This document shows positions 1-14,133 of a stretch of 64,000 bases of DNA, one piece after another. Source of the stretch: Streptomyces sp. XD-27 (lineage in GTDB: Bacteria; Actinomycetota; Actinomycetes; Streptomycetales; Streptomycetaceae); contig NZ_CP130713.1 of assembly GCF_030553055.1 (NCBI RefSeq), positions 4,092,001 through 4,156,000 on the forward strand, read 5' to 3'. The translations under genes and the position numbers were made by a program. Within the stretch, counting starts at the first letter, position 1. Each line of letters starts with the position of its first letter. The notes under the pieces were generated by a model. The model was not told the origin of the DNA and did not search any database. It saw only the letters and a program-made list of their open reading frames with translations.

Positions 1-19
1 GCGGGGCGGGACGGAACGG

Positions 20-1512
20 ATGGGTGAGGTCTTCGCAGGCCGGTACGAACTGGTGGATCCGATCGGCCGCGGCGGCGTGGGAGCCGTATGGCGCGCCTGG
101 GACCAGCGGCGCCGCCGCTACGTCGCGGCGAAGGTGCTCCAGCAGAGCGACGCGCACACCCTGCTGCGCTTCGTCCGCGAACAGGCGCTGCGCATCGACC
201 ACCCGCACGTGCTGGCGCCCGCGAGTTGGGCGGCCGACGACGACAAGGTGCTGTTCACCATGGACCTGGTGGGCGGCGGCTCGTTCGCGCACCTCATCGG
301 GGACTACGGCCCGCTGCCGCCGGTCTACGTGTGCACGCTGCTGGACCAGTTGCTCTCGGGGCTGGCGGCCGTCCACGCGGAGGGCGTGGTGCACCGCGAC
401 ATCAAGCCCGCGAACATCCTGCTGGAGGCGACCGGCACCGGGCGGCCGCACGTCCGCCTCTCCGACTTCGGCATCGCGCTGACCAAGGGCGAGCCCCGGC
501 TCACCGAGGCCGACTTCGTGATGGGTACGCCCGGCTACTTCGCGCCGGAGCAGATGCAGGGCGCCGAACCCGACTTCCCCGCCGACCTGTTCGCCGTCGG
601 GCTGGTGGCGCTGTACCTGATCAGCGGGCACAAGCCGGACGCCGACGCGATCGTGCGGCGCTTCGAGGAGCACGGCGTGCCGGGGGCGCCCGAGGGCGTG
701 CCCGAGCCGCTGTGGCAGGTGATCGCCAACCTGCTGCAACCCGATCCGGAGGACCGGTTCCGTACGGCGACGGGGGCGCGCAAGGCGCTCGCCTCGGCGG
801 TCGAACTGCTGCCGGAGCCGGATCTGGACGACGAGGTGATCGAGGTCTTCGACCATCTCGGGCCGCTTCCGGCGGGGTTCGGCCCGGACGGGCCGGAGCG
901 CAGGCCGAAACGTTCCCACCGCAAGCCGGCCGCCTCTTCTCCCGCTCCCTCCCCGTTCCCGTCCCCGTCCCCCTCTCCCGGCTCCTCCGAGGCGACGACC
1001 GTCGCACCGGTGCCGTCGATGTCGGACACCGGAAGCTTCCATCTCCCGCCGCCGCTGCCGGGCGGGCCGCAGGACGGGGCGGACCCGGCTCCGGACCACC
1101 CGGACCCGGACCACCCGGCGGCTCCGGGGCCCGGGCGGCCGGTGGCGGGTCCGCCGATGTCGGCCGGGGCCCCGCCACCGGTGCCGCCGGGGCCGCCCAC
1201 GGCGACCCCGTCGTTCACTCCGCCGCCCTTCGGCCCGCCCATGCCGCCGACACCGACACCAACACCGACGTCCACGCCCACGCCTTCGCTCACAGGGGCC
1301 CACACGCCGCCCGGTTACGGCAGCGCCCCGACACGGCCGTACACCGTTCCGCAGTCCGCTCAGCAGCCTGCTCCGCGCCCCACGGCGCCCGCAGCACCCG
1401 CCGCCGCGCGGCGCCCCCGGCCCGGGCCCCCGCGAAGGTGGCCGTTCCCGTGCTGCTGCTCGCGCTGCTGTGCTTCGCCGTGGGGGCGTGGGCCTTCATG
1501 GCGTCCGGCTGA
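20..1512 (+). CDS. Membrane-anchored Ser/Thr protein kinase (frame broken before the C-terminal anchor)
   Basis: Hanks-type kinase. Residues 1-270 hold the kinase domain: glycine loop GRGGVG at 16-21, catalytic Lys38, HRDIKPAN loop near 125, DFG near 148 and an APE motif. A Pro/Ser/Thr-rich linker of about 200 residues follows. The expected end, a single membrane helix (AKVAVPVLLLALLCFAVGAW) and stop at 1510-1512, lies in a different frame from the kinase; the kinase frame itself would run on for 1.7 kb antisense to the next gene. The span 20-1512 is one base short of a whole number of codons, and the C runs at 1414-1431 are the likely place. I therefore read this as one gene of about 497 residues with a missing base. 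The ATG at 20 starts directly at the usual N-terminus (MGEVFAGRYELV). Its end overlaps the convergent gene by 17 bp. Cytoplasmic kinase facing inwards; substrate unknown. Confidence 0.85.
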
Positions 1513-2932
1513 GCCGCCGTACTCCGAGCACCGTCCACAGGCCCAGCCCGAGCAGCAGCAGCGTGCCCGTGCCGAACGACGCGTAGGCGACGGCCCGCAG
1601 GGTGCCGTCGGGCCCGTCGTCCGTGCCGGAGGCCGCGGCCGGTCCGTCCCCGCGCGGCGCCCCGAGGCCGGCGCCGTCCGGATCCTCCCGGTAGCCCGGC
1701 GCGGGCCGCCGCTCGCCCTCGACGGCCACCCGCAGCGTGACCGGCGCGCTGCCCTCGAAGTACGGCGCGGTACCGGCGTTGAGGGTGACCGCCAGGTAGT
1801 AGGGACCGGCCACGCTCATCGCCCGGACCCGCGCCTTCGCGCTCTCGTAGCGGTTGCCGTAGGTGACGGGTGCGGTGAGGCCCAGGCGGTCCTCGGCCCT
1901 GGCTCCCTTGTACGGCGCGAACGCGCCTCTTTGGACCAGCCCGCGCGCCGGGTTGTACAGCGAGACCCCGAGCGCGTCGCCCACGTACGCGCCCGACCCC
2001 GTGCGGCTGCCCGTTCCCGTGCCCGTTCCGCCGCCCGTTCCCGGGCCCGTGGGCGCGCCCGTGCCCCGGTCCTTGTCCACCCCCCGGGTGGCGTCGGGGA
2101 GTTCGACGTCGGCGTAGAACTGCTGCCCCCAATCGAGCGGCACACGGTAGAAGCGGGTCTCGCCGGGCTTCATCCGCAGCTTCCACACGCCTGTGGACAG
2201 CGCCCGCGCGTCGCTGAACCCGGTGCCGCCGGGCCTCAGTTCACGTGCCGGCCCCTGGGGCATTTCGGACGGACGCGTAGGCAGCCCCTGTGCCGCCGGG
2301 CGCGCCGACTCCTCGCCTCTGACGGCGGGTTCGCGTTGGAAACTCAGCTCCAGCGGCCAGCGGTCCCCGCCCGAGAGGCCCTCCGCCGCCTCCCCCGTCC
2401 CCTCGTCCGACGCGCCGCCCGATACGCCGGTGCGCTCCACCACGAAGTCGTACGCACCGGCCTCCTGGCAGGTCGCGCGCGGGCCGGTCTCCTTCCGCCG
2501 GGAGGCGTATCCGGCGAGCGGGAACGCCACTCCGCGCACCTGGGCCCGCACGTCCGTCCGGTCGCAGACGGCTCCGTCGCCGTCGAGCAGCGAGACCTTG
2601 ATGCCGTCGGCGCGCGCGGCGGGGTCGGAGCCGGGCGGCGGGACCGCGACCGCCGAGAGGTACGCGGTGGAGTCGGCGTCGAGTTCGACCCGGTAGTGCC
2701 GCCGCTGGCCGGGGCCGATGCCGTCCACGTACGTGCCCTTGGGCGCCAGGCGAGGCGCACCGTCCTTGCCGGAGGTGCCGGCGATCTCCGTACCCCGGGG
2801 GCGGTACGACGCGACGCCTTCGGATCCGTCGGCGGGCGCGGCCAGCACCGGCCCGGGCGTCCCCGCGAGCACCCCCAGCGCCGCCCCCACCGCGGCGAGG
2901 CCGGTCCTGACCTTGCTGCGGTCCCTCATCAC
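1496..2932 (-). CDS. Secreted, membrane-tethered protein of unknown function
   Basis: A 478-residue protein that I do not recognise by function. It has a Sec signal peptide at about 1-32 (Arg/Lys, hydrophobic stretch, then VLAAPA), a long extracytoplasmic part containing two similar sections with H/F-Y-R-V beside Asp/Glu (HYRVELDADS and FYRVPLDWGQ), and a C-terminal helix near 445-468 followed by VRRLSRTP, so it should be exported and tethered by its C-terminus. Threonine-glycine repeats around residues 300-320 look like a flexible linker. Starts GTG at 2932 or ATG at 2929 sit behind GAGGGG. It is convergent with the kinase and overlaps its end by 17 bp, so the two may share a terminator region but not a transcript. 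Confidence 0.75.
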   Translation of the reverse strand: MMRDRSKVRTGLAAVGAALGVLAGTPGPVLAAPADGSEGVASYRPRGTEIAGTSGKDGAPRLAPKGTYVDGIGPGQRRHYRVELDADSTAYLSAVAVPPPGSDPAARADGIKVSLLDGDGAVCDRTDVRAQVRGVAFPLAGYASRRKETGPRATCQEAGAYDFVVERTGVSGGASDEGTGEAAEGLSGGDRWPLELSFQREPAVRGEESARPAAQGLPTRPSEMPQGPARELRPGGTGFSDARALSTGVWKLRMKPGETRFYRVPLDWGQQFYADVELPDATRGVDKDRGTGAPTGPGTGGGTGTGTGSRTGSGAYVGDALGVSLYNPARGLVQRGAFAPYKGARAEDRLGLTAPVTYGNRYESAKARVRAMSVAGPYYLAVTLNAGTAPYFEGSAPVTLRVAVEGERRPAPGYREDPDGAGLGAPRGDGPAAASGTDDGPDGTLRAVAYASFGTGTLLLLGLGLWTVLGVRRLSRTP

Positions 2933-3057
2933 GCGTCACCCCTCGTCCGGCCGCCGCCGCACACGCTTTGCCACTGCAATCAATCAGTTCGCGAAAGTGA
3001 ATCGCCGTGCCGAGTCGCGATTGCCCTGAGCCGCCCGATTCCGCCGGCCAACGTCAA

Positions 3058-3091
3058 CGGGGCCCCGACCGCCATCGCGATCAGGGCCCCG
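3058..3091 (-). terminator. Hairpin downstream of the DLW-39 gene
   Basis: CGGGGCCC (3058-3065) pairs with GGGCCCCG (3084-3091) around an 18-base loop, 17 bp beyond the stop of the DLW-39 gene. There is no clear T tract, which is usual in Streptomyces. Confidence 0.5.
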
Positions 3092-3107
3092 CACAGGACT
3101 TGTCGAC

Positions 3108-3242
3108 TCAGACACCCGAACCTGCGGGCACGGAGTCAGTCGCCTCCGTCCACAGATCCTGCTCGGCGCGATCCGCCTGGATCTGGCGGTACACGAGGAG
3201 CCCGCCGATGGCGGCCAGTGCGACCAGGAGAAGCTTCTTCAC
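3108..3242 (-). CDS. DLW-39 family small protein
   Basis: A 44-residue protein of the actinobacterial DLW-39 family: a basic start (VKK), one hydrophobic helix (LLLVALAAIGGLLVYRQI) and the family signature EQDLW. I chose GTG at 3242 because it has GAGG at a suitable distance and gives the usual length; reading further upstream only adds a non-conserved basic stretch. It sits just downstream of the gyrA/tRNA-Ile block, its usual position in Streptomyces. Function is not known; it is probably a single-pass membrane protein. Confidence 0.85.
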   Translation of the reverse strand: MKKLLLVALAAIGGLLVYRQIQADRAEQDLWTEATDSVPAGSGV

Positions 3243-3368
3243 CGCGCGACCTCGTCTCTTCCTTGACGTAGGGGACCTCTGGCGCCCGATGATACACACC
3301 GCCCGATATCAATCGGTGACCTATACCCACACCGATACCGAAGCAATCAAGGCCGGGACCTATGCGAA

Positions 3369-3400
3369 ACGCCCGGCCCCTCCGAGGAGGTTCCGGGCGT
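3369..3400 (-). terminator. Probable terminator of tRNA-Ile
   Basis: ACGCCCGG (3369-3376) pairs with CCGGGCGT (3393-3400), with an inner CCTCC/GGAGG pairing. It begins 25 bp after the tRNA 3' end. Confidence 0.6.
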
Positions 3401-3424
3401 CTGTGACCTTCCGGTCATACACGG

Positions 3425-3498
3425 TGCGGGTACCAGGACTTGAACCTGGGGCCTCATCCTTATCAGGGATGCGCTCTAACCGTCTGAGCTATACCCGC
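3425..3498 (-). tRNA. tRNA-Ile (anticodon GAT)
   Basis: A 74-nt cloverleaf can be folded by eye. Acceptor GCGGGTA pairs with TACCCGC, the D arm begins GCTC, the anticodon stem CATCC/GGATG encloses loop CTGATAA with GAT, and the T arm is CCAGG-TTCAAGT-CCTGG. Discriminator is A at 3425. The next template bases give CC then G, so the full CCA end is not encoded and needs the nucleotidyltransferase found at 33.3 kb. tRNA-Ile next to gyrA is a common Streptomyces arrangement. Confidence 0.97.
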
Positions 3499-3563
3499 GC
3501 GTTCGCTGCACCGAAAGATTAGCGCACCAGTGGCCATGTCCCAAAATCGGTCGCCGGCGGGCG

Positions 3564-4169
3564 CTATTCGTCCTCCGCCAGCGTGACCTCCACGCCGCCC
3601 ACGAAGCCCGCCGACAGGTTGTAGATGAAGGCGCCCAGCGTGGCGAGGGCGGTCGCCAGCACCACGTTGATCGCCGCGATGACCGAGGTGAAGACCAGCA
3701 CGCGCGGCAGGGAGAGGAAGGACTCCAGGTCGAAGCCGCTGCCCTCCTTGGACTCGGTCGCCTCGCTGATCGTCCCGCCGACCGTGCTGAACACGCCCAT
3801 CGCGTCCATGACCGACCACAGCACCGCGACCGCGACGATCGTGCAGATGCCCAGCGCGATGGCCAGCAGGAAGCTGACCTTCATCACCGACCAGGGATCC
3901 ACCTTCGCCACCCGCAGCCGCGCCTTGCGGGTCCGCGGGACCGTACGGCCCGCGGCGGCCGGGGCCTGCGGGCGAGGGCGGCGGGCGGTGGCCTTGCCCG
4001 CCGGCACGGCGGTGCTGCCCGCGCCGGAGGACGTGTCCGCCGCGGGCGGGGTGTACGCCTGCGGCGGGTGGTACGGCTGCGCGGGCTGCGGGCGGGCGGA
4101 CCGCTCGCCGGGGAGGGGGCCCGCCGGATACGACTCGTAGCCCTGCTGCGCCCCTCGGCCGTCCGTCAC
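3564..4169 (-). CDS. DUF3566 transmembrane protein
   Basis: A 201-residue protein with a Pro/Ala-rich cytoplasmic head (1-80), then a DUF3566 domain that starts RTRKARLRVAKVDPWSVMKVSF and holds two long membrane helices (about 95-120 and 158-190), separated by a short acidic loop with a predicted amphipathic segment. In actinobacteria a member of this family almost always follows gyrA. Its role is not established; links to envelope processes have been proposed for mycobacterial homologues. The gap to gyrA is 131 bp, so co-transcription is likely. Confidence 0.88.
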   Translation of the reverse strand: MTDGRGAQQGYESYPAGPLPGERSARPQPAQPYHPPQAYTPPAADTSSGAGSTAVPAGKATARRPRPQAPAAAGRTVPRTRKARLRVAKVDPWSVMKVSFLLAIALGICTIVAVAVLWSVMDAMGVFSTVGGTISEATESKEGSGFDLESFLSLPRVLVFTSVIAAINVVLATALATLGAFIYNLSAGFVGGVEVTLAEDE

Positions 4170-4300
4170 GGTCTGCGTCCCCCTCGGGAGTCTGCGGCGA
4201 AGCCACGGGCACCACCCTCGATCGTCGGTCCGGCCGCCGGATTTCCTTCGGAATCCGCCGCCCCGCCGCGCTCCGGGGTGCCCGTGGCTCCACTCACTGC

Positions 4301-6927
<2,627 letters not shown>

Positions 6928-6970
6928 GGCTGGTCAAAATCCTTTCGAAGCGGTGCTGGTGCGGGCCGAC

Positions 6971-9317
<2,347 letters not shown>

Positions 9318-9893
9318 CTAGCCGTAGGTGTCGCCCGGACCCGTGCTCCCCGGCGCGCGCAGCGACCCGTAGCGCCGCGCGGGGCCACCCGGCCCCAGCA
9401 CCTTGATCAGCCGCACCGTGCCCTGGCCCAGATCCTGGTTGAGCCGCGCGACCAGCTGCGGAGCCAGCAGCCGCAGCTGCGTCGCCCAGGCCGTGGAGTC
9501 GCAGCGCACCGTCAGCACCCGCGCCTCCTCGTCGTACCGCTGCGGCTCGCAGTGCTGCGCCACCTCCGGGCCCACCATCTGCGGCCACCGGCCCATCACC
9601 CCGCCGACCGCGGCCGGCGCCTCCCAGCCGCGCTCGGTGATCAGGCGGTTGATCGCCGCGCCCAGCGGCAGCGGATCGCGCCCGTCGGCACGCGCCCCGG
9701 ACCGCAGGCCGCCGCGCCGCGCCTGCTTCTTCGCCTGCGCCGCGGCGCCGCGGGCGCGCGCCTGCTCCTTGGCGGCGCGCAGCGCGACCCGCGCCAGGTC
9801 CACTCCGGAGGGCTCGGGGCCGCTCGGAGCCGGGGTCCCCGGGGTGCCGCCGTGGGGCGCGCCTCCCTGTGGGAGGCCGGGTTGCCCGGTCAT
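9318..9893 (-). CDS. DUF721 (DciA-like) protein
   Basis: A 191-residue protein. Its basic, disordered N-terminal half (about 1-75) is followed by the DUF721 domain: [42 protein letters not shown] and [10 protein letters not shown]. DciA, the founding member of this family, loads or supports the replicative helicase in bacteria that lack DnaC/DnaI, so a helicase-loading role is likely by homology. The start ATG overlaps the recF stop by four bases (ATGA), so translation is probably coupled. The position recF-DUF721-gyrB is conserved in actinobacteria. Confidence 0.9.
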   Translation of the reverse strand: MTGQPGLPQGGAPHGGTPGTPAPSGPEPSGVDLARVALRAAKEQARARGAAAQAKKQARRGGLRSGARADGRDPLPLGAAINRLITERGWEAPAAVGGVMGRWPQMVGPEVAQHCEPQRYDEEARVLTVRCDSTAWATQLRLLAPQLVARLNQDLGQGTVRLIKVLGPGGPARRYGSLRAPGSTGPGDTYG

Positions 9894-11020
9894 ACGCGCG
9901 TCACCTCGCCGCCCGCGACCGCGAACCGGGCACCGGCCAGCACCCGCGGTACGTCGTCGTCCACCGCGGCCGTCACCAGCACCTGCTCGCCCGGGGCGAC
10001 CAGCTCGGCCAGCCGCTCGCGGCGCCGCGCGTCCAGTTCGGCGAAGACGTCGTCCAGGACGAGTACGGGCTCGTTGCCCTCCGCGCGCAGCAGCTCGTAA
10101 CTGCCCAGGCGCAGCGCCAGCGCGTAACTCCAGGACTCGCCGTGGCTCGCGTACCCCTTCGCGGGCAGCTGCCCCAGCCGTAGCACGAGGTCGTCGCGGT
10201 GCGGACCGACCAGCGTGACACCGCGCTCGATCTCCTGCTTGCGGGCCTCGGCGAGCGCGGCGAGCAGCACCTCGTACAGCTCCTCGCGGCCGCGCGCGTC
10301 CGCGGTCGCCTCACCGGCCGAGCCGCGGTAGTCGAAGGAGAGCGGGCCGCCGCCCGGCGCCAGCTCCTCGTACGCCTTGTCGGCCAGCGGCTGGAGCGTG
10401 GCGATCAGGTCGAGGCGGCGGGCCAGCAGTTCGGCGCCCGCCCGCGCCAGGTGCTGGTCCCAGACGTCGAGCGTGGACAGGTCCATGGACCTGCCACCGT
10501 GCCGTCGGGCCATGGCCGCGGACTTCAGCAGGGTGTTGCGCTGCTTGAGCACCCGCTCATAGTCGGAGCGCACCCCGGCCATCCGCGGAGCGCGCGCGGT
10601 GATCAGCTCGTCCAGGAACCGGCGGCGCTCCCCGGGGTCGCCCTTGACCAGCGCCAGGTCCTCCGGCGCGAACAGCACGGTCCGCACGATGCCGAGCACG
10701 TCGCGCGGCCTGACCTGGGAGGACCTGTTGATCCTGGCCCGGTTCGCGCGGCCCGGGTTGAGCTCCAGCTCGATGAGCTGCTGCCGCTCGCCCTGCACCA
10801 CCGCCGCCCGTACGACGGCCCGGTCAGCGCCCATCCGCACCAGCGGTGCGTCGGAGGAGACCCGGTGGCTGCCGAGGGTGGCCAGGTAGCCGATCGCCTC
10901 GACCAGGTTGGTCTTGCCCTGGCCGTTGGGCCCGACGAACGCGGTGACGCCCGGGTCGAGTGGAACCTCAGCCCGGGCGTACGAGCGGAAGTCGGCGAGC
11001 GACAGATGTGAGACGTGCAC
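9890..11020 (-). CDS. recF: DNA repair/replication protein RecF
   Basis: SMC-like ATPase that acts in the RecFOR pathway at gapped DNA. It has 376 residues, Walker A GPNGQGKT at 30-37, the RRRFLDELI segment, signature region near [10 protein letters not shown], and Walker [13 protein letters not shown] followed by the D-loop. I chose GTG at 11020 (VHVSHLSL) because GGAGGT stands five bases upstream and family members start here; the longer reading adds 23 residues translated from an intergenic repeat. The stop overlaps the next gene's start. Confidence 0.95.
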   Translation of the reverse strand: MHVSHLSLADFRSYARAEVPLDPGVTAFVGPNGQGKTNLVEAIGYLATLGSHRVSSDAPLVRMGADRAVVRAAVVQGERQQLIELELNPGRANRARINRSSQVRPRDVLGIVRTVLFAPEDLALVKGDPGERRRFLDELITARAPRMAGVRSDYERVLKQRNTLLKSAAMARRHGGRSMDLSTLDVWDQHLARAGAELLARRLDLIATLQPLADKAYEELAPGGGPLSFDYRGSAGEATADARGREELYEVLLAALAEARKQEIERGVTLVGPHRDDLVLRLGQLPAKGYASHGESWSYALALRLGSYELLRAEGNEPVLVLDDVFAELDARRRERLAELVAPGEQVLVTAAVDDDVPRVLAGARFAVAGGEVTRV

Positions 11021-11035
11021 GGTGACCTCCCCCTG

Positions 11036-11068
11036 GGGGTACCTCCCAGCGGTAGCTGGGGGACCTCC
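11036..11068. repeat. Dispersed intergenic hairpin repeat, copy 1
   Basis: GGTACCTCCCAGC, a four-base loop GGTA, then GCTGGGGGACC, between gnd and recF. A diverged copy is found at 22406-22433 in the other orientation. This TACCTCCC...AGC...GCTGGGGG pattern resembles a short intergenic repeat common in Streptomyces genomes. Confidence 0.55.
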
Positions 11069-11128
11069 GGGCTCTGGGCGGTACCCCATCCTCCCCCGGC
11101 TGCTGCTGTGGTGCTGGGTGTTGCCGGG

Positions 11129-12004
11129 TTACTTGTTCTCTACGGCGTGGCCGCCGAACTGGTTGCGCAGCGCGGCGATCATCTTCATCTGCGGGGAGTC
11201 GTCCTGGCGGGACGCGAAGCGCGCGAAGAGGGACGCGGTGATCGCGGGCAGCGGGACGGCGTTGTCGATGGCGGCCTCGACCGTCCAGCGGCCCTCGCCG
11301 GAGTCGGCCGCGAAGCCGCGCAGCTTGTCCAGGTGCTCGTCGTCGTCCAGGGCGCGCACGGCCAGGTCGAGCAGCCAGGAGCGGATGACCGTGCCCTCCT
11401 GCCAGGAGCGGAAGACCTCGCGGACGTCGGTGACGGAGTCCACGGCCTCCAGCAGCTCCCAGCCCTCGGCGAAGGCCTGCATCATCGCGTACTCGATGCC
11501 GTTGTGGACCATCTTGGCGAAGTGGCCCGCGCCGACCTTGCCCGCGTGCACGGAGCCGAACTCGCCCTCGGGCTTGAGCGCGTCGAAGATCGGCTGGACC
11601 TTGGCGACGTGCTCGGCGTCGCCGCCGTACATGAGCGCGTAGCCGTTCTCCAGGCCCCAGACGCCGCCGGAGACGCCGCAGTCGACGAAGCCGATGCCCT
11701 TGGCGGCGAGCTCCTCGGCGTGCTTCTCGTCGTCGGTCCAGCGGGAGTTGCCGCCGTCCACGACCACGTCTCCGGGGGAGAGCAGCTCGCCGAGCTCGTC
11801 GATGGTGGACTGGGTCGCCGCGCCCGCGGGGACCATCACCCACACGACCCGCGGGCCCTGCAGCCCGTCCACAAGCTCCTTCAGGCTGTGGACATCGGCG
11901 AGGTCCGGGTTCCGGTCGTAACCGATGACGGTGTGGCCTGCGCGGCGGATGCGCTCGCGCATGTTGCCGCCCATCTTGCCGAGGCCGACGAGACCGAGCT
12001 CCAT
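11129..12004 (-). CDS. gnd: 6-phosphogluconate dehydrogenase, short type
   Basis: Oxidative decarboxylation of 6-phosphogluconate to ribulose 5-phosphate in the pentose phosphate pathway. Rossmann motif GLGKMG at 7-12, substrate segment VVDGGNSRWTDD, FVDCGVSGGVWG, and the catalytic Lys/Asn region GAGHFAKMVHNGIEY. At 291 residues it belongs to the short class rather than the 470-residue classical enzyme; the short class often uses NAD, but I cannot decide the cofactor here. Its place between dnaN and recF is a Streptomyces hallmark. Confidence 0.95.
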   Translation of the reverse strand: MELGLVGLGKMGGNMRERIRRAGHTVIGYDRNPDLADVHSLKELVDGLQGPRVVWVMVPAGAATQSTIDELGELLSPGDVVVDGGNSRWTDDEKHAEELAAKGIGFVDCGVSGGVWGLENGYALMYGGDAEHVAKVQPIFDALKPEGEFGSVHAGKVGAGHFAKMVHNGIEYAMMQAFAEGWELLEAVDSVTDVREVFRSWQEGTVIRSWLLDLAVRALDDDEHLDKLRGFAADSGEGRWTVEAAIDNAVPLPAITASLFARFASRQDDSPQMKMIAALRNQFGGHAVENK

Positions 12005-12162
12005 CAGTGATCCTTTGACGTCGTCGTTGCGCTGTCGCGCGCTTCGTACTGGGTTACGAGCCTACGCCCGCGCCCCCGCGCACATCCGTGGGCTCAGCCG
12101 CTCACTCGCGCCACCGGCCGAGCCGTTCCGCCAGGCCCCGCAGGCCGGCCATGGCGTCAGAC

Positions 12163-13293
12163 TCAGCCCGACAGCCGCACCGGCATGATCAGGTACTTGT
12201 ACGCGTCGTCCGCCTCGGCGTCGACCGCCGGGCGACCGCTGAGCAGCGCGGGCTTGGTGGACGTGGTGAACGACAGCTGGGCCACCGGGGCGTCGATCGC
12301 GCTGAGGCCGTCCAGCAGGAACGTCGGGTTGAAGGCGATCGAGATGTCGTCGCCTTCGAGCTGCGCGTCCACGCGCTCCACAGCCTGTGCGTCGTCGCTG
12401 GAGCCGGCCTCCAGGATCAGCACGCCCTGCTCGAAGCTCAGCCGCACCGGGGTGTTGCGCTCGGCGACCAGCGCCACGCGCTTGACCGCCTCGACGAACG
12501 GGGCCGTCTCGATCACCGCGACGGAGTTGAACTCGGTCGGGAAGAGCGTGCGGTACTTGGGCAGGTCGCCCTCCAGCAGCCGCGTGGTGGTGCGCCGTCC
12601 GGCGCCCTCGAAGCCGATCAGCCCCTCGCCCGCGCCCGAGCCGGACAGCGCCAGCGAGACGGTGTCACCGCTGGTCAGCGACTTGGCGGTGTCGAGAAGG
12701 GTCTTGGCGGGCACCAGCGCGACCGCGGAGATGTCCGGCGTCTCGGGCTTCCACAGGAACTCGCGGACCGCGAAGCGGTAGCGGTCGGTGGAGGCGAGCG
12801 TGACGGTGTCGCCCTCGATCTCGATCCGGACGCCGGTGAGCACCGGGAGCGTGTCGTCGCGGCCCGCGGCGATGGCGACCTGGGCGGCGGCCGCGGCGAA
12901 GACCTCGCCGGGCACGGTGCCGGTCGCGGTCGGCATCTGGGGCAGGGCCGGGTACTCCTCCACAGGCAGGGTGTGGAGTGTGAACCGCGAGGAGCCGCAG
13001 AGCACGGTCACTCGTACACCGTCTGTGGAAATCTCCACCGGCCGGTTGGGGAGGGCGCGGCAGATGTCGGCGAGCAGGCGGCCCGAGACGAGAACGGTGC
13101 CCTCCTCGTCGATGTCCGCCTCCACCGACACCCGGGCCGAGACCTCGTAGTCGAAGGACGAGAGGCTCAGCGCGCCCTCCTCCGCCTTCAGCAGCAGGCC
13201 CGCGAGAACCGGCACCGGCGGACGGGCCGGAAGGCTGCGGGCCGCCCAGGCCACTGCCTCCGCGAGTACATCGCGCTCCACCCGGATCTTCAC
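12163..13293 (-). CDS. dnaN: DNA polymerase III sliding clamp (beta subunit)
   Basis: Ring-shaped processivity clamp, 376 residues, with the three repeated clamp domains (starting KIRVERDVLAEAV, GEVFAAAAAQVAIAAGRDDT, and TAPFVEAVKRVALVAERNTP) and the conserved C-terminus YLIMPVRLSG. GTG at 13293 is chosen because AGGAGG lies nine bases upstream; the longer reading adds a non-conserved Arg-rich stretch. It lies 158 bp upstream of gnd and directly borders oriC. Confidence 0.97.
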   Translation of the reverse strand: MKIRVERDVLAEAVAWAARSLPARPPVPVLAGLLLKAEEGALSLSSFDYEVSARVSVEADIDEEGTVLVSGRLLADICRALPNRPVEISTDGVRVTVLCGSSRFTLHTLPVEEYPALPQMPTATGTVPGEVFAAAAAQVAIAAGRDDTLPVLTGVRIEIEGDTVTLASTDRYRFAVREFLWKPETPDISAVALVPAKTLLDTAKSLTSGDTVSLALSGSGAGEGLIGFEGAGRRTTTRLLEGDLPKYRTLFPTEFNSVAVIETAPFVEAVKRVALVAERNTPVRLSFEQGVLILEAGSSDDAQAVERVDAQLEGDDISIAFNPTFLLDGLSAIDAPVAQLSFTTSTKPALLSGRPAVDAEADDAYKYLIMPVRLSG

Positions 13294-13439
13294 CGTAAGC
13301 CGCCTCCTGCTGTTGCTGGCTCGCCCTGCTGGCCTTCGTCGTCGGCTGACTGCCGCCTGACCAGTCTGACGCACGCCACGGACAGCCGGTGCGGCTCGGG
13401 GTCAAGTCGGGGCCAGAGGCGCGGTGCGGCTCGGAGCCG

Positions 13440-14010
13440 AGTTGTGCACAGGCCCCGCTTCGAAACGATTTCCTCGCTCTAACTACGTGGTCGTAGTAGT
13501 AGGGCTTGTGGAAACCGTGGACAACTGCCTTTTCGCAGGTCAGAGCGGGTTTTTTATCCACCGGCCCTGTGGGTGGCCGCGGTGGATAACCGGGGGTGTC
13601 TGTGGATCGCCGGAAGTTCTGCACAGGCCATGCACAGAGGAGCCCTGGTTCTCCCCAGCGCTGTCCCCAGTTTTACCCAGGTTCCCCACAGCCCAACCCG
13701 GCATCTTGATGTGACGCCTTTCACTCGTGTCAGCGACGGGGGGTGTCGCGTTGCCGAACAGTGGACAAGGGTGTGGAGAAGCTGTGGGCAACCACGATCT
13801 CGCTGTGGGCGGGCGGTGGACAACCGCGCGGGCCCCCTGTGGACGGTCGCGTCGTCCACAGTCTGTGGACAGCCGTTTGCCACAATTCCACAACCCGCTG
13901 ACCTGGACTGACACTGTTCCACAGCCGCCCCCTGTGGACAGGATCGGGACAACCTCGACTTCCCCAGGGTGTGGACGGTGGACAGTCGTGGATTCTGTGG
14001 AGAACTCGCT
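13440..14010. other. Replication origin oriC
   Basis: Non-coding region between dnaN and dnaA, the place of oriC in Streptomyces. It is packed with 9-mers close to the Streptomyces DnaA box TTGTCCACA in both orientations. Best ones: 13516-13524, 13554-13562, 13581-13589, 13601-13609, 13682-13690, 13760-13768, 13772-13780, 13783-13791, 13815-13823, 13838-13846, 13852-13860, 13864-13872, 13933-13941, 13970-13978, 13977-13985 and 13996-14004. Most on the right half are read on the minus strand (TGTGGA- on plus). No AT-rich tract as in E. coli is seen; the least G+C-rich part is 13475-13560. Confidence 0.95.
13494..13524 (-). promoter_or_regulatory. Candidate DnaA-trio unwinding element
   Basis: Read on the minus strand: a DnaA box TTGTCCACG (13524-13516), a second box-like GTTTCCACA, a short GC stretch, then CTACTACTA, whose complement is three 3'-GAT-5' triplets (13494-13502). 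This is the order DnaA boxes, GC-rich spacer, DnaA-trios described for the basal unwinding system of bacterial origins. Assignment is by pattern only. Confidence 0.45.
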
Positions 14011-14078
14011 GCTCAGAGCGGTAATCGAACACCGGCGACGGTGTGTTCGGCGGTCCGTTCCGGGCACGGAGACGGCGA

Positions 14079-14111
14079 AAGGCGCTCCGGGAGGTTGTCC
14101 CGGAGCGCCTT
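14079..14111 (-). terminator. dnaA terminator
   Basis: A perfect 14-bp stem (14079-14092 with 14098-14111, AAGGCGCTCCGGGA) with a five-base loop, starting 22 bp after the dnaA stop codon and separating dnaA from the DnaA-box field. Confidence 0.8.
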
Positions 14112-14133
14112 GGGAGGGGGCGCGGCGGCCGCG

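Noticed and set aside
1513..3271. Continuation of the kinase reading frame to 3271
   Set aside because: It runs antisense to a well-supported gene, is Arg-rich without any domain, and the true end of the kinase is in the neighbouring frame.
13554..14067. Open frames of 100-175 codons inside oriC
   Set aside because: Composition dominated by translated DnaA boxes (HRP, STG patterns); no family resemblance.
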